A stretch of 64,000 nucleotides of DNA. It comes from an uncultured Bryobacterales bacterium. Its GTDB lineage: Bacteria > Acidobacteriota > Terriglobia > Bryobacterales > UBA6623. This document shows, piece after piece, positions 1-8,325 of this stretch. The DNA lies in contig CATOTH010000003.1 in NCBI GenBank assembly GCA_951813065.1, positions 124,001 to 188,000 of the forward strand. The letters run 5' to 3'. The position numbers and the translations under genes are program-made. The notes under the pieces were generated by a model. That model had not been told where the DNA came from. It worked only from the letters and a program-made list of their open reading frames with translations, and made no database searches. The first letter of the stretch is position 1; every line of letters starts with the position of its first letter.

Positions 1-518
1 ATGGCGATCTGCAAGCCGATCCCTCCCATTCCGATTACGAGCGCCCGCTTACCATTCAGTTCGACCAGCGTGTATGGTCTCGACATCCAGTTCTCGTCGG
101 CTTGTCGCTCCATGAAGGTCGGCAGGAACCTGGTGAGCGTGAGTAGCATCGCCATCGCGTGGTCCGCGATCTCGGGGCCTTGCACGATCTGGTTGTTGGT
201 CAGGACGATGTCGCTGTTCGCCAAATCGTCGGATCCAGACTTGTGGAGCACCTGCTCAACGCCAGCACTCAGGGTCTGCACCCAGCGGAGCTTCTTCCCT
301 GCCCTGACGAGCTCGGGAGTGATGTTGCCGATGTAGGCGTCGGCGTCGCCGATTTCGCCCATGGCAGTGTCGGAACTCACCCGTACGAGCTTGACCTTGC
401 CCGAGGCGGACTGCCAATCGGCGATGGTTTCGGAACTTTGTCCCGCAACGAGGATCTTGAGGGATTGCGCTCCGCAAAGGGAGACGGAAAGGATACCTAG
501 GGCGATCCAGCGGATCAT
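1..518 (-). CDS. D-2-hydroxyacid dehydrogenase with signal peptide (3' end cut by window)
   Basis: Partial gene running off the left edge; 172 codons are visible. Family members reduce 2-keto acids or oxidise D-2-hydroxy acids with NAD(P). After an apparent signal peptide (residues 1 to about 17, ending CGAQ) comes the substrate-binding half, including the segment WVQTLSAGVEQVL typical of D-isomer dehydrogenases. Near the cut the Rossmann fold begins with the dinucleotide-binding glycines GMGGIG. The start is supported by a GGAGG site 9 bases upstream. It lies 61 bases downstream of a PSD1-DUF1501 pair on the same strand and may share its transcript. An export signal on an NAD-dependent enzyme is odd, since NAD is scarce outside the cytoplasm. 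The hydrophobic N-terminus could instead be a membrane anchor. Confidence 0.8.
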   Translation of the reverse strand, partial: MIRWIALGILSVSLCGAQSLKILVAGQSSETIADWQSASGKVKLVRVSSDTAMGEIGDADAYIGNITPELVRAGKKLRWVQTLSAGVEQVLHKSGSDDLANSDIVLTNNQIVQGPEIADHAMAMLLTLTRFLPTFMERQADENWMSRPYTLVELNGKRALVIGMGGIGLQIA

Positions 519-579
519 GGGATTAACCTCCTGCGGGAAAGATTGTACCGGAATGGCTACGCTTCACCCAGCCATCCGC

Positions 580-2013
580 CTAGGCGAGCATCTTGCTGAC
601 GACCGTGCCTCCGACATCCGTCAGCCGAAAATCGCGGCCCGCGCTGCGGTAGGTCAGGCGCTCGTGATCAAGGCCCAGGCAATGCAACAAGGTGGCTTGG
701 AGGTCATGGACATGAACAGGATCCTCGGCAACGGTCAAACCGAGTTCGTCTGTCTTGCCTACGGCCTGGCCGCCCTTGATTCCGCCGCCGGCCACCCACA
801 GGCTGAATCCGTCCGCATGGTGGTCCCGACCGATGCTTGCCGGATCGGACGGGTTGCGCCATTCAGCGAGCGCCGTCCTGCCAAACTCCCCGGCCCAGAT
901 CACCAGCGTTTCGTCCAGAAGCCCCCTTTGCTTGAGGTCCTTGACAAGCGCTGCGGCAGGCTGGTCCGTTGTCCGGCACTTCTGGCTCAGCCCCTTGTCC
1001 AGGTTGGAGTGATGGTCCCATTGAGCGTGCTGGTTCAGGACGAACCGCACTCCGCGCTCGACCAGCCGCCGTGCAAGCAGGCACGTCGTGCCATAGGCTC
1101 GAGTCTCCTCCGCGTTGAGCCCGTACATCTCGCGAACCGACTCGGGCTCGTCGGAGATGTCAATCAACCCCGGAGCTTCAGCCTGCATTCGGAAGGCCAG
1201 TTCGTAGGCCCCGATGCGCGACGCGATTTCGGCATCACCGGTACGCTCGAGCTGCTCCTGGTTGAGTTCCCTGATCATGTCGAGGTCCTGCCGCTGCATC
1301 GACGGCGTGACGCCGCGGGGGTTCGACAGGTGCAGGATCGGATCCCCCTGGTTCCGCAGCAACACGCCTTGATAGTTCGATGGCAGGAAACCGTTGGTCC
1401 AGTTGCCCGTGCTGCCCTGGGTCGAACTGCCGGTCTTGAGCACCACGAACCCCGGCAGGTCACGAGACTCGCTTCCCAGGCCGTAGGTCACCCAGGACCC
1501 GAGGGTCGGCCGGCCCGGGATGGGGCTGCCGCTCATCAAGAGCGACTGGCCGGGATGGTGATTCACCGACTCGCCGTGCATCGATCGCACCAGGCAGATG
1601 TCGTCCGCGATCGTCGCGATGTGGGGCAGCCATTCCGAGATCTCCAGTCCGGACTGGCCCGCCGGATGAAACTTGCGGCGGCTGGCCAGCACCTTCGCGG
1701 TCGGCTGGATGAACGCGAGCTGCAATTCCTTCGCCAGCGATTCCGGCAGGGGCTTGCCATTCCATTCGTGCAGCTTGGGCTTCGGATCGTAGAGGTCGAT
1801 CTGGCTCGGAGCCCCCGCCTGGAACAGGAAGATCACGTTCTTCGCCTTGGGCGCGAAATGGCCTGCCCGCGGCGCCATCGCCTCCGCTGGATCCGTGGCC
1901 GCGCGCCCCTCGATGCCGAACAGGTGCGCGAGCACGCCAAGACCCAAGCCATACAAGGACCGGTCAAGAAAGTCCCGGCGGGTCTGGATCGTGAAGAAAT
2001 CGCGCGCGTTCAT
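580..2013 (-). CDS. DUF1501 family protein, Tat-exported (pair 1)
   Basis: 477-residue DUF1501 protein. The family is distantly related to the alkaline phosphatase/sulfatase fold; its substrate is unknown. A twin-arginine signal (TRRDFLDRS) is followed by a hydrophobic stretch. Then come the conserved KNVIFLFQAGAPSQIDLYDPKP block (split here only in reading), the WAGEFGRT motif and the GRDHHADGFSLWVAGGG block. The start at 2013 is chosen because this ATG overlaps the TGA of the upstream PSD1 gene as ATGA, which implies translational coupling; an upstream in-frame extension has no signal. The partner is the PSD1 cytochrome gene ending at 2010. A role together with that partner at the cell envelope is inference. 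Confidence 0.9.
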   Translation of the reverse strand: MNARDFFTIQTRRDFLDRSLYGLGLGVLAHLFGIEGRAATDPAEAMAPRAGHFAPKAKNVIFLFQAGAPSQIDLYDPKPKLHEWNGKPLPESLAKELQLAFIQPTAKVLASRRKFHPAGQSGLEISEWLPHIATIADDICLVRSMHGESVNHHPGQSLLMSGSPIPGRPTLGSWVTYGLGSESRDLPGFVVLKTGSSTQGSTGNWTNGFLPSNYQGVLLRNQGDPILHLSNPRGVTPSMQRQDLDMIRELNQEQLERTGDAEIASRIGAYELAFRMQAEAPGLIDISDEPESVREMYGLNAEETRAYGTTCLLARRLVERGVRFVLNQHAQWDHHSNLDKGLSQKCRTTDQPAAALVKDLKQRGLLDETLVIWAGEFGRTALAEWRNPSDPASIGRDHHADGFSLWVAGGGIKGGQAVGKTDELGLTVAEDPVHVHDLQATLLHCLGLDHERLTYRSAGRDFRLTDVGGTVVSKMLA

Positions 2014-4613
2014 GGGCGTGTCACAAATTCGTCGAGATTCATCAGCACCCGTCCGACTCCGGCCCACACCGCCAATTCGGTTAGGGGAACCCCTTCGACT
2101 GACGGTAGCCCATCAACGGCGTCGGGCCGGACGGCAACCTCGTCCCGCCTCTCGGAGACGTATCGGGAGAACCGGTCGAGCTCGGCCTCGGTCGGCTTGC
2201 GGCCCAACGCGAACTGGTAGGCACGCTCGAGGCGTTTCCGGAACGACTGCGACTCCGCGCCCGCCAGGACTCGGAGCGCGAGCGCCTGCCAAGCTTCGGC
2301 GAATGTCGGGTCGTTCAGCAGGTTCAGCGCCTGCAACGGAGTGTTCGAGCGGTCGCGCCGACAGACGGGAGTGCGGAACTCCGGCGAATCGAAGTTCATG
2401 AGGAACGGATGCGGCTGGGTCCGCTGGAACTGGATGTACATGCCGCGCTTGTAGCGATCGCGCCCGGGACTCGGGACCCAGTCCGTGCCTCCCGCCTTCA
2501 GGCCGGTTGTACCCTCGGGCATGGTTGGCCGGAAGCTCGGGCCGCCGACGTCGTGGTGCAGCAGGCCAGCCGCCAGCAGCGCGCGGTCCCAAATCAGTTC
2601 AGCTGGAAGCCTGAGTCGCTTCTGCCGGGACAGGAGAACATTTCCCGGATCTTCCGCAGACTCGTCCCCCGGCGCCGCCGATGACTGCTTGTAGGTCTCC
2701 GAGGTCACGATGAGACGATGGATGCGCTTGATGTCCCAGTTGGAGTCGCGAAACTCGGCTGCCAGCCAATCCAGCAGGCGAGGATGACTCGGCTCCTCCC
2801 CCTGAATCCCGAAGTCATCGGACGTGGCGACGAGCCCGCGTCCGAAGTACTCCTGCCAGATCCGATTCACCGCGACCCTCGCGGTCAGCGGGTTCTGGGG
2901 GGCGAACAGCCACCGCGCCAGGCCCAAGCGGGTGGGCTTCGCCTCGGTTCGACCTGGCAGCGCCGCGGGCGTGGTGGCGCTCACTTCGATCCCCGGGCGG
3001 TCCCAGCTACCGCGGACACGCAGAAACGTGGGCTGCTGCTCCCGCCGTTCGTCAACCACCCGCGCCTCGCTGAGGAGCGGGTATTCGCTGTTGAGCTGCT
3101 TGATCTTGCGCAGCGCCTCGGGAAACCCCAGTTCCTTGTACTTGTCATTGCCAGCGATCAGGCCATAGGCGCGCAGGAAGTAGTAGGTGACCTCGTTCGC
3201 CTGCCGCCAAGTCCGTTCGGACGGAGAAGTGCGCACGATCTGCTGCCCCCCGTCCGTGTTCAATCCGAGTTCCTGCCAAATCAGGTCCCAGTCCAGGTAG
3301 ACCCCGGGCGATGCGCCCGCCTTGAGGCCGTTCCGTTCCCAGTCAGCCTGCAGGGCGGGCACGTTGTACTCGTCAAGGATTGCCTGGTGCTTCTCACGGT
3401 ACTCGTCGACGCTCCTCAGGTAGGGACCCAACTCGCCCTGAAGCGGGGCGTAGATACGTGCTTCCCGGAGATTGTCAAAATACGCGAAGAGCTCGTAGAA
3501 CTCGCGCTGGGAAATCGGATCGTACTTGTGGTCATGGCACTGGGCGCAGCCGACGGTCAGTCCCAGCCACACCGTGCCGAACGTGCTGGCGCGGTCAATC
3601 GTCTCGTCAAAGGCGTACTGCGCGGGATTCACGCCCCCTTCGCGGTTCCTGAGAGTGTTCCGGTGAAATCCGGTCGCAACCCGCTGCTCGAGCGTGGCGT
3701 CCGGCAACAGGTCGCCGGCGATTTGCTCGATCGAGAAACGGTCGAATGGCATGCCGCTGTTGAGAGCGTCGACCACCCAGCGCCGGTAGCGCCAGGCATG
3801 CGGACGGGTATAGTCCTTGGCATAGCCGTCCGAGTCCGCGTAGCGAACCTGATCGAGCCAATGCATCGCCTGTTTCTCTCCGAAGTGCTGGGAAGCGAGC
3901 AACCGGTCCACGAGGCGTTGATAGGCGCCTTCTCGGTCGTCAGCAAGAAACGCGCGCTGCTCGTCGAGCGTTGGAATCAACCCCGTCATGTCGACCGACA
4001 CTCGCGTGAGAAGCTCCGATCGAGCCGCCCGCGACGCGGGCTCGAGCCCCTCCTGACGCAACCTCTCTCGAACAAAGAAATCAATTGGATTCCGACCTGT
4101 AGGCACGTCTGGGCGACGGATCGGCTGGAAGGCCCAGTGCTGGGAGTCCCCAGCATCGTCGGCTGCTGCCAGCGACACCTCGCCGGCATCCGGCCACGCC
4201 GCTCCCTGGTCGATCCAAGCCCGCAGGAGACCGACTTCGGCAGTGGTCAGGGGCTCTCCGACAGGAGGCATGAGGACCTTGACCTGATACCCGGCCACCA
4301 TGTGAATCAAGCGGCTGCCCGCTGAGTCCCCTGGCACGAACGCTGGGCCGGAGTGGCCTCCCGCAAATGCATCGGCTTTGCGGTCCAGCCTCAACCCATT
4401 CATGGCGTTGGCTGGACCGTGGCATACGTAGCAGCGCTGCTCGAACAGAGGCTGAACCTGGCTCTCGAATTTGACTGTTGCGCTCGAAGGCGGTGGCAAC
4501 TCAGAGGCCGAGAGGACCCCCGCCGCCACGACAACCAAGGACAGCGCCGACCCGCGCAACAGATGAACTATTGGCGAGGGAATTCCCATCGATTCGTAGC
4601 TTCCAGTGCGCAT
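2010..4613 (-). CDS. PSD1 / planctomycete-type cytochrome c protein (DUF1549-DUF1553), pair 1
   Basis: 867-residue exported multidomain protein. An N-terminal hydrophobic signal precedes a heme-c site CYVCHGP near residue 61 (planctomycete cytochrome C domain). DUF1549 follows (FVRERLRQEGLEPA onward; MHWLDQVRYADSDGYAKD). A second CxxCH lies inside the hallmark GCAQCHDHKYDPIS. DUF1553 comes next (NPLTARVAVNRIWQEYFGRG; RTPVCRRDRSNTPLQALNLLNDP), ending MNLDEFVT. Such proteins are thought to be periplasmic or surface heme proteins; substrate and electron partner are unknown. It is the first gene of the pair and overlaps DUF1501 by 4 bases. A G-rich stretch directly before the ATG at 4613 may be the ribosome site; an internal ATG at 4589 would give a cleaner signal peptide. 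Confidence 0.92.
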   Translation of the reverse strand: MRTGSYESMGIPSPIVHLLRGSALSLVVVAAGVLSASELPPPSSATVKFESQVQPLFEQRCYVCHGPANAMNGLRLDRKADAFAGGHSGPAFVPGDSAGSRLIHMVAGYQVKVLMPPVGEPLTTAEVGLLRAWIDQGAAWPDAGEVSLAAADDAGDSQHWAFQPIRRPDVPTGRNPIDFFVRERLRQEGLEPASRAARSELLTRVSVDMTGLIPTLDEQRAFLADDREGAYQRLVDRLLASQHFGEKQAMHWLDQVRYADSDGYAKDYTRPHAWRYRRWVVDALNSGMPFDRFSIEQIAGDLLPDATLEQRVATGFHRNTLRNREGGVNPAQYAFDETIDRASTFGTVWLGLTVGCAQCHDHKYDPISQREFYELFAYFDNLREARIYAPLQGELGPYLRSVDEYREKHQAILDEYNVPALQADWERNGLKAGASPGVYLDWDLIWQELGLNTDGGQQIVRTSPSERTWRQANEVTYYFLRAYGLIAGNDKYKELGFPEALRKIKQLNSEYPLLSEARVVDERREQQPTFLRVRGSWDRPGIEVSATTPAALPGRTEAKPTRLGLARWLFAPQNPLTARVAVNRIWQEYFGRGLVATSDDFGIQGEEPSHPRLLDWLAAEFRDSNWDIKRIHRLIVTSETYKQSSAAPGDESAEDPGNVLLSRQKRLRLPAELIWDRALLAAGLLHHDVGGPSFRPTMPEGTTGLKAGGTDWVPSPGRDRYKRGMYIQFQRTQPHPFLMNFDSPEFRTPVCRRDRSNTPLQALNLLNDPTFAEAWQALALRVLAGAESQSFRKRLERAYQFALGRKPTEAELDRFSRYVSERRDEVAVRPDAVDGLPSVEGVPLTELAVWAGVGRVLMNLDEFVTRP

Positions 4614-4638
4614 TGCCCCCTCTGAACCAGGTCGCGTC

Positions 4639-5025
4639 TCAGACGGCTAGAACACCACCTTCAGCGCCATTTGAATCAAGCGCGGCTGGCGGGAACTCCC
4701 GACCAGCCCGAAACTGCGATTCGCCGCGTTGCGAAGCCCGAACTCGAGACGCGCACGGTGTAGACACCGAGACTCGCACGGTGTAGACACCGGGCGTCAC
4801 GTCCGGGTACACGTAGATTCCGGCCTCGTTGGTCGAGACTTCCTGTTCGGAGCCCCGCTCGACATTGATCAGGACAACTGATGCTCCCGGAATGACCGCT
4901 CCTGTCTCGTCCGTCACCGTACCGCCTACGGACGAACTTCCGGATACCCCTTGCGCCCAAACAGAGGGCGCCGCCAGTAACAGGGCTGCAGCCATGACGA
5001 CCGCAAGTAGAAGATTAGATTTCAT
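4639..5025 (-). pseudogene. Remnant of an Oar-type TonB-dependent receptor: N-terminus joined to last ~34 codons
   Basis: Starts with a good ribosome site (AGGGAGA, about 8 bases) and a signal peptide ending VWAQ. Next is a carboxypeptidase-regulatory-like beta-sandwich (GGTVTDETGAVIPGASVVL, then TNEAGIYVYPDVTPGVYTV). Instead of about 900 further residues, the frame runs into a 23-base tandem duplication and is shifted. In another frame the downstream DNA encodes the usual receptor end: RLEFGLRNAANRSFG followed by RQPRLIQMALKVVF, stop at 4647-4649, closing with the terminal phenylalanine of outer-membrane barrels. The literal open frame continues out of phase to 4639. I conclude that a roughly 3-kb receptor gene lost its plug and barrel by internal deletion. 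Function is presumably lost, though the short exported N-domain could still be made. Confidence 0.8.
4746..4791. repeat. 23-bp tandem direct repeat at the deletion junction of the receptor remnant
   Basis: Two adjacent 23-base copies (4746-4768 and 4769-4791) differ at one base. Read on the minus strand each encodes GVYTVRVS-like residues. Because 23 is not a multiple of 3, the duplication changes the reading frame inside the receptor remnant. It sits exactly where the N-terminal domain meets the C-terminal tail. Confidence 0.9.
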
Positions 5026-5171
5026 GGCTTTTTCTCCCTGGGCCTGATTGCCAAGCAAGGCCTCCTACTCCGCCGTCCCATGACAACGGCACCTGACTCT
5101 CCATCAGACAGTGTAATCAGCAGTCGGCATTACTATACCAAGGACTCGATTGGTCACTCGTCACTCCGACG

Positions 5172-8003
5172 CTACGGAACCACCAACCAGATCGGACTCG
5201 ACCACGCCATCTGGCCGTCCGCTTGCTGCACGCGAACGTAGTAGTGCTGCTCTCCCGACTTCGGGCTTTGGTCGACGTACCGGAACTCCACGTCCTGGGC
5301 CTGGTTTTGCAACGTGTAGACAAAATCCTGGCCGCGGATCACGTCGACTTGCTTGACGGGGGCCGTGCCCAGAATCTTGACCCGCAACTCGAAATCGGCA
5401 GACTCGCCGGGCACGACATCACCCTGCAGGTACTCCCTGTCCCCGACCCGCATGCGGTAGTCCAGCACGATGTTGTCCGTGGCACCGTAGTTGTGGCGCT
5501 TGCGCATCGCATCGAGCAAACCTTCCCGGGTGAACTCTTCCGCAATCGTGCAGGAGTACGAGATATGTGTTGAAAGGTGGTCCGAGCTGGCCTGGACGCC
5601 GATCTTGTAGCCCTTGGCCCAAGCGTTCCAGACATAGCCTGCGGGACGGAAACCGCCCGCCTGATTGGTCACATCTTCCGCCGTGGCTGCCTTCGGGGCT
5701 CCTTCGTACTCAGACGAGATGCGGTCCCCCTGGTAGATCTCGACAAGCGGCTCCACTTCAGGGTCGTTGTCGCGCCAGTCCGTACCCATGTTTGTCGCCG
5801 ACGTGTGAGGAATCGAGATTCCGTCGTAGCGCTTGAGGTAGTCGAACAGGCCGACGGTCCCGCTCGATGTTTCCCGCTCATTGGGCTGGTCCGGGAACGT
5901 GGGATTACCGCGTCTCGCGAACATGATGTTGCGGTGACCATTGGGGTATCCCACACCTCGCTCATACCCGAACAACGGCACGAACCGCCCCGGCACGTGA
6001 AACACGTCGACACGTTGCTGGAGCAGCCAGTTGATGTACTCGATGTTCCCGCCGCCGCTGTTGTGATGCTCGCTCATGCCGAGATAGTCGAGGTCTGCAA
6101 CGTTCAGCGCGTACCGATACGTGTCGTTCTGCGCGCCGTCGTTGTTCCCGTCACCGGAGTACTCGGTGTGCCTATGGGTGTCACCGCGATAGATCTTGTA
6201 CGTCTTGCCCTCGGACTCGATGACGTACGATCGGATCCGCGCAATGTCCCGGGCTTCGTTCGGGTGCTTCACGAAGGTCGCTAGCTCATCTCGCTGGTGC
6301 GTCTTGAATTGTGCATCGTATACAGGGCCTTCCAGACCTGGCAGCTCCGTTGCAAACACCTCGCCTTGCTCGTAGAAGTAGTCGTCGTAAATCCGGTTGT
6401 CGGTTGCCCAAGAAGCGTAGAGCCTGCCGTCAGGGCCCGCCGCAATACCGGCACCCGCATCCGAGCGGCCCGCCGTTGCGGGTATCGGGAACGGTGTGCT
6501 CCACGAGCGTCCGTCAAACGCAGTGGCATAGGTCTCCCACGAAGCCCGGTGCGCCGCCGCGGTGTGGGGCACTTCGCGCTGGCGGAGATGCCGATGGCGG
6601 AAAAGTGCCCACACCCGGCCCGACCCGTCGGCCTGCAGGCGAGGGAAATCATTGAATGCTCGCAAGTCCGGAGGCAGGGAGCCTTCGAATGTCCGCATCG
6701 GCTCGCGCCACACGCCGTTCTCGTAAACGGCTGTCGCGATCCACCGGGATTGGTACAGCTGTGTCGCCGGCCGATTCAGCAGGAAGCCGGTATCCTTACC
6801 CCACTGCGTGCCGCTTTCGTTCCATGCCGCCCACAGACGGTCCTGATCGTCACAAGCCAAGGCGGGATAGGCTTCGTAGCGCAACGTGTCGGCTACAGCC
6901 TCCACCGCGGACCACTGCCCTCCCGCATACTTGCGCATGCGGATGTCGTAGTCGTTATTCTCGTAGGTTTCCCACGCGACATACACGCCACCCTTCGAGT
7001 CGGCAGCGATCGCAGGATGCCAATCGTCGGCCGGTGAGACTGACACGCGGGACTCAGGCTCCCATTCGCCGCCGTTCCAGCGCCTGGCAAAGACGTCGGA
7101 AGTTCCGTTCCTATAGCTCTGCCAGACCACCCACACCCCTCCGAGAGAATCGGTAGCCAATGCGTGGTGGATATCGGGCCCACCAGCTTGTGTCAATCTC
7201 TCGGCAGCTGACCAGGACTTGCCGTCGAACCGGCGCGAGTATAGATCGAAGTTGGCCTCCTTGCGATCCGACCAGACAGCGAGGACTCCTCCCTGGCCGT
7301 CCATGGCCAGCCGCACGTAGTAGACGTCTGACGGACCGGCAGTAAGTTCCTGAATCTCTCCCCAGTCGCTGCGGTCGTGACGCCTGACAAACACGTGATT
7401 GGCCCAGTCGCGGTACCCGACCCACGCCACCCAAAAGGCACCATTCCCTTCGGCCGTGACATCGGCGAAACCGTTATCGAAGTCCTGCTCCGATACCGAG
7501 CGATAGTTCGCCGCGCGCTCGACGACGGCCGCTCCGCCTAGGTACCCAACACGGGTCGCGGGCGGCTGCTCCGACAGACGGAACGAGAAGCTCCCGCCGG
7601 CTGTCGCAATGTCGATCCGGGCGTCGCTGTCGGAATCAATGGTCAGAATCAGGCCAACATGGTTGAGATAGGCCGGTACTGGGAATGAAGGCTCGGGCTC
7701 CCAGTTCCGATAGCGGAATTGACGACCAGGCGTGGTCGAAAGCTTCCAAGACGATTCCCCAACCGAGTCAGCCTTGCGTAGCCGCCAACTGCGCAGGCTT
7801 GCAACGCGTCCACCGGATACCGTCACAGAGCCGTCCCATGCGGTTGGCACAGAGTCCGTCAGTCCGAACCGGATGCGGAACGTGTGCTCTTCCGCTTGAG
7901 CCTGGGCATGCCCACTGCCGATGGTAATGACAATTGCGGGAATCAGGTGACGTAGGCGGCGGAGCATCGACCAACAGAATAGAACGCATTGGTCGCGTTT
8001 CAT
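5172..8003 (-). CDS. Exported beta-propeller protein with DUF3604 (PHP-like) domain
   Basis: 943-residue exported protein. The start at 8003 is chosen because it has an AAAGGTGG site upstream and gives a signal peptide ending at about HAQAQA. Residues of roughly 150-480 carry repeated propeller blades (such as GGVWVVWQSYRNGTSDVFARR and GGVYVAWETYENNDYDIRMRK, each a separate blade). From about residue 600 a DUF3604 domain begins at YRGDTHRHTEYSGDG, whose histidines and aspartates resemble the metal-binding start of PHP-type hydrolases; further candidate ligands lie in SEHHN and SSDHLSTH. It ends in a beta-sandwich-like tail. DUF3604 proteins often sit near sulfatases, as here. The substrate is unknown; hydrolysis of an organic ester or phosphoester is inference. 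Confidence 0.85.
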   Translation of the reverse strand: MKRDQCVLFCWSMLRRLRHLIPAIVITIGSGHAQAQAEEHTFRIRFGLTDSVPTAWDGSVTVSGGRVASLRSWRLRKADSVGESSWKLSTTPGRQFRYRNWEPEPSFPVPAYLNHVGLILTIDSDSDARIDIATAGGSFSFRLSEQPPATRVGYLGGAAVVERAANYRSVSEQDFDNGFADVTAEGNGAFWVAWVGYRDWANHVFVRRHDRSDWGEIQELTAGPSDVYYVRLAMDGQGGVLAVWSDRKEANFDLYSRRFDGKSWSAAERLTQAGGPDIHHALATDSLGGVWVVWQSYRNGTSDVFARRWNGGEWEPESRVSVSPADDWHPAIAADSKGGVYVAWETYENNDYDIRMRKYAGGQWSAVEAVADTLRYEAYPALACDDQDRLWAAWNESGTQWGKDTGFLLNRPATQLYQSRWIATAVYENGVWREPMRTFEGSLPPDLRAFNDFPRLQADGSGRVWALFRHRHLRQREVPHTAAAHRASWETYATAFDGRSWSTPFPIPATAGRSDAGAGIAAGPDGRLYASWATDNRIYDDYFYEQGEVFATELPGLEGPVYDAQFKTHQRDELATFVKHPNEARDIARIRSYVIESEGKTYKIYRGDTHRHTEYSGDGNNDGAQNDTYRYALNVADLDYLGMSEHHNSGGGNIEYINWLLQQRVDVFHVPGRFVPLFGYERGVGYPNGHRNIMFARRGNPTFPDQPNERETSSGTVGLFDYLKRYDGISIPHTSATNMGTDWRDNDPEVEPLVEIYQGDRISSEYEGAPKAATAEDVTNQAGGFRPAGYVWNAWAKGYKIGVQASSDHLSTHISYSCTIAEEFTREGLLDAMRKRHNYGATDNIVLDYRMRVGDREYLQGDVVPGESADFELRVKILGTAPVKQVDVIRGQDFVYTLQNQAQDVEFRYVDQSPKSGEQHYYVRVQQADGQMAWSSPIWLVVP

Positions 8004-8325
8004 AGGTCGCAGTCCACCTTTCGTCGCGTACGGAGACCAGAACAGAGGGCTTGCAGTCTCCCAACCGTTAAGGAGGCCGCTATACACAGATCGATTTGTC
8101 GACAACGGGAAGGAACGATGCGCCCCCCGCACACCCGGTCCGTAAGGTCGCTATGATGACATTGATTGTATTGGGGACTGGTAGGGGAGCAGCTGGGGCA
8201 CGGCCAGGACCCTCCCCCGTTTCTCGTCGCTCTGGGAATCGCGGACCGCTTGGGTGCGACCTGCACGCACGGTGTCCTAGAGCAATGGTTCAGACACGCC
8301 TTTCTCCAGGACACGGAGGTTTCCC
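8004..8325. other. Divergent intergenic region between DUF3604 and PQQ-like genes
   Basis: 322 bases without a gene, carrying the upstream regions of both divergent genes. A 10-base palindrome centred on GTCGAC lies at 8096-8105. A weak minus-strand promoter-like pair, TTGTCG (8105-8100) and TATAGC (8084-8079), has a short 15-base spacer; I do not regard it as established. Nothing else is recognised. Confidence 0.4.

Noticed and set aside
361..2220. Long plus-strand open frame of about 600 codons opposite the first DUF1501 gene
   Set aside because: It is the antisense of a well-supported gene in GC-rich DNA, has no signal or domain, and its composition is Arg/Gln/His-rich.
2718..4325. Plus-strand open frame of about 535 codons opposite PSD1 pair 1
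   Set aside because: Antisense shadow; the minus strand encodes conserved DUF1549/DUF1553 blocks.
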